Source: Crocinitomicaceae bacterium (GTDB lineage: Bacteria; Bacteroidota; Bacteroidia; Flavobacteriales_D; Crocinitomicaceae). Taken from it: DNA of 64,000 nucleotides. Below the pieces are notes generated by a model that had not been told where the DNA came from, ran no database searches, and was given only the letters and a program-made list of their open reading frames with translations. The stretch is taken from assembly GCA_023957475.1 (NCBI GenBank), contig JAMLHA010000001.1, forward strand, positions 372,001 to 436,000, written 5' to 3'. This document shows positions 60,121 through 64,000 of this stretch, one piece after another. Each line of letters begins with the position of its first letter. Position 1 is the stretch's first letter. Position numbers and translations under genes: made by a program.

Positions 60121-61041
60121 ATGCCCGAAATAATTATTGACTCAAGAGAGGCTGCAATTAGTGATTCTTTGAGTGTTAAGCGGATTTTACCTTTTCGTCA
60201 ACGAAGAATGGTTGGTCCATTTGTTTTTTTAGATCATGCAGGTCCATTAAGCTCTTTTCTTACTGACATAACAAGTTTGGATGTGCTTCCTCACCCGCAT
60301 ATTGGTTTGTCCACATTGACCTACTTGTTTAGTGGAAGTGTTACCCATAGAGATGGGCTTGGCGTAGAGCAAATCATCAAACCTGGAGAAGTTAATTGGA
60401 TGACTGCTGGGAAAGGTGTTTCACATTCGGAGCGATTTGAAAACCCCGAATTATTAAAGTCGGGTGGTTTGGAAATGTTGCAAACATGGATTGCCTTGCC
60501 AAAAGAAAAAGAAGAACTAACTCCTTCATTTGTAAACTATCAACCCAATCAATTGCCTATACTGTCTGATAAAGGTGTTTGGATGCGGTTGATTGCAGGT
60601 GAAGCTTTCGGACAAAAAAGTTCGTTGGCAATTCATTCGCCTCTGTTTTATGTACACATGAAATTGGATAAAAATGCAACAACAAATTTACCTCATGGTT
60701 ACTCAGAACGTGGTGTGTATGTTGCAAAAGGAGCTGTTGAATTGGGAGGATATACTTATAAAGTGGGGCAATTAATTGTTTTTTCAAAAAATGAAGATGC
60801 TGTTTTAACGGCTAAAGAAAATACAGAGTTGATGTTGTTGGGAGGAGAATCCTTAGGAGAGCGTTTTATTTGGTGGAATTTTGTTTCCTCAAGCAAAGAA
60901 CGAATTGAACAAGCAAAAGAAGATTGGTTGTCAGGAAAAATCAGTTTACCTCCAAATGATAGTGATGAGTTTATTCCTTTACCTGTCAATAAACTTAAAC
61001 CTGGAAGTAATGAAAACCCAGCACCTGGATTAATGTCATAA
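60121..61041 (+). CDS. Pirin family protein
   Basis: 306 aa bicupin. Metal-binding residues in LDVLPHPHIGLSTLTYLFSG (His-x-His) and DGLGVEQIIKPGEVNWMTAGKGVSHSE (later His/Glu) of the N-terminal cupin (~residues 55-105); pirin_C follows, with GGESLGERFIWWNFVSSS. Members are quercetinase-like or redox regulators. Confidence 0.92.
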   Translation: MPEIIIDSREAAISDSLSVKRILPFRQRRMVGPFVFLDHAGPLSSFLTDITSLDVLPHPHIGLSTLTYLFSGSVTHRDGLGVEQIIKPGEVNWMTAGKGVSHSERFENPELLKSGGLEMLQTWIALPKEKEELTPSFVNYQPNQLPILSDKGVWMRLIAGEAFGQKSSLAIHSPLFYVHMKLDKNATTNLPHGYSERGVYVAKGAVELGGYTYKVGQLIVFSKNEDAVLTAKENTELMLLGGESLGERFIWWNFVSSSKERIEQAKEDWLSGKISLPPNDSDEFIPLPVNKLKPGSNENPAPGLMS

Positions 61042-61055
61042 AAAGAATTTGAACG

Positions 61056-63044
61056 ATGGAATTTCAACTTGTTTCAGATTATAAACCTACGGGAGATCAG
61101 CCCGAAGCAATTGCTCAAATTGTTGATGGGATTAAATCGGGAAGGCGATTCCAGACATTGTTAGGAGTTACAGGAAGCGGGAAAACGTTTACGGTTGCAA
61201 ATGTTATCGAGCAAATCAATAAACCAACACTGATATTGTCGCACAATAAAACGTTGGCTGCTCAATTGTATGGCGAATTTAAACAGTTTTTTCCAAACAA
61301 TGCAGTGGAGTACTTTGTGTCTTACTACGATTATTACCAACCAGAAGCGTATTTACCTGTAACAGATACCTATATTGAGAAGGATTTACAGATTAATGAT
61401 GAAATTGAGAAATTGCGACTATCAGCCACTTCTGCATTGTTGTCGGGGAGAAAGGATGTTGTTGTGGTTGCTTCGGTTTCATGTATTTACGGTATTGGAA
61501 ACCCCAATGAGTTTGAAAAGAGCATCATCCAGTTGAAAGTTGGGGAAATTGTGCCTCGAAATAAATTTTTATTGAAATTGGTAGAAAATTTATACGCTCG
61601 AGCACATGAGGATTTTAAACGAGGAACTTTCAGAGTTAAAGGCGATACGGTAGATATCTTTTTGGCTTATGCTGATTATGCTATTCGTATTGAATTTTGG
61701 GGCGATGAGGTGGATAAAATAATGGCAATTGATCCTGTAAATAATTCAAAATTAGAAACCTACAACGATATCAATATTTATCCAGCCAATATCTTTGTTT
61801 CGAGCCCTGAAAACACCAAACAAGCGTTGGATCAAATTGGCGAAGACATGGTGATTCAAGTTGCTGCATTTAAAAAAGCGGGCAGGTTAGAGGAAGCGAA
61901 ACGTTTGGAAGATAGGGTAAATTATGACATGGAAATGATTCGTGAATTGGGATATTGCTCGGGAATTGAAAATTATTCGCGTTATTTTGATAGAAGAAAA
62001 CCTGGGGAACGCCCTTTCTGCTTGTTGGATTATTTTCCAGATGATTATTTAATGGTGGTGGATGAAAGTCACGTGACTTTGCCTCAAGTAAAAGGAATGT
62101 ATGGCGGAGACCGTTCTCGTAAAGTAAATTTGGTGGAATATGGATTCCGCTTACAAGCGGCAATTGACAACAGACCATTGAAATTTGAGGAGTTTGAAGG
62201 CATGCAAAATCAGGTGGTGTATATTTCTGCAACTCCTGCTGATTACGAATTGGAAAAATCGGAAGGGATTGTGGTGGAACAGGTCATTCGACCAACGGGA
62301 TTGCTAGATCCAGTGATTGAAGTGCGACCAACAGTCAATCAGATTGATGATTTAATCGAAGAAATACATATTCGAGTTGGTTTGGATGAACGTGTATTGG
62401 TCACAACGCTCACCAAACGTATGGCAGAAGAATTGCAAAAATATTTTGATAAATTAGGCATTCGTTGTCGCTATGTTCACAGTGAAGTAGATACCTTGGA
62501 GCGTGTTGAAATTCTACATCAATTGCGCAATGGTGTATTTGATGTGTTAATAGGTGTCAATTTGCTTCGTGAAGGATTGGATTTGCCAGAAGTGAGCTTA
62601 GTGGTGATTTTAGATGCCGATAAGGAAGGTTTTTTGAGAAATGTGCGATCATTGGTGCAGACAGTTGGTCGTGCAGCACGAAACATCAATGGACACGTTA
62701 TCATGTATGCAGACACCATGACGGATTCAATGCAAAAAACGATTGATGAAACAGCAAGAAGACGTGAAATTCAGTCTGAATACAATTTCAAACATGGAAA
62801 AACACCACAACCTTTGATAAAATCGAAAGAAAAAATGATTGTTATCGGGGCAAAAGAAGAAAAACAAGAAGAAAACACATTGTCAATGGTTGCTGATGTA
62901 ACTGCGGAGTATGCAACGACAGGTGATTTGAAAAAACAAATTGGGACGGTTAAGAAAGCAATGGAAAAAGCAGCTAAGGAATTGGATTTCATCGAAGCAG
63001 CTCGCTTGCGTGATGTGATGTTTGAATTGCAGGCGAAATTGTAA
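61056..63044 (+). CDS. uvrB: UvrABC system protein B
   Basis: 662 aa, standard UvrB size. Walker A GVTGSGKT (~residues 39-46), beta-hairpin YYDYYQPEAYLP, DExD-like VVDESH (~335-340), helicase motif VI QTVGRAARN (~538-546), C-terminal UVR motif (EAARLRDVMFEL). Damage recognition subunit of nucleotide excision repair. 14 bp after pirin. Confidence 0.98.
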   Translation: MEFQLVSDYKPTGDQPEAIAQIVDGIKSGRRFQTLLGVTGSGKTFTVANVIEQINKPTLILSHNKTLAAQLYGEFKQFFPNNAVEYFVSYYDYYQPEAYLPVTDTYIEKDLQINDEIEKLRLSATSALLSGRKDVVVVASVSCIYGIGNPNEFEKSIIQLKVGEIVPRNKFLLKLVENLYARAHEDFKRGTFRVKGDTVDIFLAYADYAIRIEFWGDEVDKIMAIDPVNNSKLETYNDINIYPANIFVSSPENTKQALDQIGEDMVIQVAAFKKAGRLEEAKRLEDRVNYDMEMIRELGYCSGIENYSRYFDRRKPGERPFCLLDYFPDDYLMVVDESHVTLPQVKGMYGGDRSRKVNLVEYGFRLQAAIDNRPLKFEEFEGMQNQVVYISATPADYELEKSEGIVVEQVIRPTGLLDPVIEVRPTVNQIDDLIEEIHIRVGLDERVLVTTLTKRMAEELQKYFDKLGIRCRYVHSEVDTLERVEILHQLRNGVFDVLIGVNLLREGLDLPEVSLVVILDADKEGFLRNVRSLVQTVGRAARNINGHVIMYADTMTDSMQKTIDETARRREIQSEYNFKHGKTPQPLIKSKEKMIVIGAKEEKQEENTLSMVADVTAEYATTGDLKKQIGTVKKAMEKAAKELDFIEAARLRDVMFELQAKL

Positions 63045-63537
63045 TGAACCTGAATGAAAATGTTATATGCATATCCGCAACCTTCCCCTAGAAATTATTT
63101 TAAAAATTATTTAGCAGAGACAAAGTCCTCCCAATAAGATTTCTCCGATAAATCGTCGAAATGACGGGGTTAAGTGGTATTTTGGGGGATAGGTGTGAGC
63201 GAAGCTCGCACCTATCCCCTCCAACATCATTATAATGCCGTCATTCCGATGACGAAGTCGAGGAATCTTATAATTCATCAATCAATACTATCAATACTAT
63301 GATTTGGGGAAAGAAACGGATAAGCATTAAATATTATATCGAACTCCAGGTTATTTAGCTTAACTCCCTAATATTTCTCTGACTACATTTCGATAAGTGT
63401 TCGCCTGAACTCACGTCAAAGACTTTATAAAACCATCATAGAAACAGTGCTTATTCTTCATTCAATAGTTTTTGATCATCCGTTAAACAAATTTATTCCA
63501 ATTTTTTAAATACGTTTGTCTGGTCTTAATCATTGGA
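63045..63537. repeat. Intergenic stretch with REP-like hairpins
   Basis: No gene seen. Contains a 16-bp hairpin GGGGATAGGTGTGAGC/GCTCGCACCTATCCCC (63185-63200 with 63204-63219, one G-T pair) with a GAA loop, and REP-like phrases GTCGAAATGACGG (~63157) and GTCATTCCGATGACGAAG (~63240). The hairpin could also terminate uvrB transcripts, although no T run follows it. Confidence 0.55.
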
Positions 63538-64000
63538 TTATTTACTTTCCTCAACAATCAATTTTCTACTTATTTTCAATTGATTATTGTTATAAATTCC
63601 AATAATATAAACACCTTGACCAAGTTTTCGGGTGTCAAGCACTTGTTCACCTTTATTGCTCGATAAAACACCGTTTAAATGCTCTCTTCCATTCAAATCA
63701 ACAACACGATAATGAGCATCGATCAACTTATCATAAATCTCCCATTGAATACTAGTATATGTAGTTGATGGATTTGGATAGATAATGATATTATAAAACA
63801 ATTCGTTCAATGTTTTATCAGGTAGCGTTTCATTCGTTGTAGATTTTTTCATCATGTTATTTTCACTCCACTCATAACAGATATCGTAGAAGAAACATAA
63901 AATATTTTTACAATAGCCAGCTACTCTCTTATTGTCTGAAACTGCCAAGTTTTCTAGATAAACTATCTCTGTTGAGTCTAATTGGTTTAGTTGTCTATTA
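63538..64000 (-). CDS. T9SS-sorted protein, 3' part (runs off the window)
   Basis: The frame is open to the window edge on minus; the 5' part is missing. The last ~85 residues are a T9SS type A sorting domain: IIIYPNPSTTYTSIQWE, YRVVDLNGREHLNG, TRKLGQGVYIIGIYNNNQ, ISRKLIVEE. The preceding part is Cys-rich (VAGYCKNILCFFYDICYEW). Confidence 0.78.
   Translation of the reverse strand, partial: NRQLNQLDSTEIVYLENLAVSDNKRVAGYCKNILCFFYDICYEWSENNMMKKSTTNETLPDKTLNELFYNIIIYPNPSTTYTSIQWEIYDKLIDAHYRVVDLNGREHLNGVLSSNKGEQVLDTRKLGQGVYIIGIYNNNQLKISRKLIVEESK

Overview
The window is an AT-rich chromosome segment of a Bacteroidota bacterium, most likely Flavobacteriales (Crocinitomicaceae/Fluviicola-like; genus not determinable from sequence alone). 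The evidence is proteins with C-terminal type IX secretion (T9SS) sorting domains, a fused CcsB-CcsA cytochrome c maturation protein, lipoproteins with Cys-Lys-Lys after the lipobox, recurrent TAnnTTTG -7 promoter elements, and the host gene set. It carries a complete-looking Mu-like transposable myovirus prophage of about 34.6 kb (20528-55145).

Host left arm (1-20527): a His-rich lipoprotein; ccsBA; rimK overlapping an AstE/aspartoacylase-like peptidase; three tandem small Cys-rich lipoproteins; an M42-like aminopeptidase with a YigZ/IMPACT protein; a four-helix-bundle (S23/IVP) gene set between purine/pyrimidine repeat arrays; valS; cvpA and a membrane protein; a T9SS-exported protein; a DUF255/YyaL thioredoxin-domain protein; an exonuclease/GIY-YIG fusion; and a lipoprotein. 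Host right arm (55151-64000): a LolA-like carrier, a diphthine-ammonia-ligase-like PP-loop protein, an MBOAT/SGNH acyl-transfer pair, pirin, uvrB and the 3' part of a T9SS-sorted gene.

The prophage interrupts an alpha/beta hydrolase gene. Its first 62 nt (20466-20527) and the rest (from 55146) rejoin in frame across a 5-bp target-site duplication, ATACC, as expected for Mu-type transposition. Matching inverted sites around CGTACAAA sit near both ends and share their core with the operator palindrome between the repressor and the early genes. Layout: left-end repeats; accessory genes; LexA/S24-type repressor on the minus strand; early operon (Ner-position gene, DDE transposase, MuB-like ATPase, second ATPase, DUF3164, HNH, GemA-like, DUF4406) closed by a terminator at 32078; a separate promoter and small gene at 32118; a minus-strand head operon (small and large terminase, DUF1320, DUF935 portal, MuF, morphogenesis, connector); and a plus-strand operon (protease/scaffold, capsid, amidase, sheath, tube, chaperone with a -1 frameshift, tape measure, baseplate, fibres).

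The most unusual parts are: a tRNA-like element in the transposase leader; two predicted structured RNAs with near-identical promoter modules inside the head operon but on the opposite strand; small opposite-strand transcription units (moron-like) that overlap head genes tail-to-tail; a MuF protein with a nuclease/toxin-like C-terminus whose 5' end carries repeat-element sequence; and a helically phased ACCATT array in a strongly G-poor left end.
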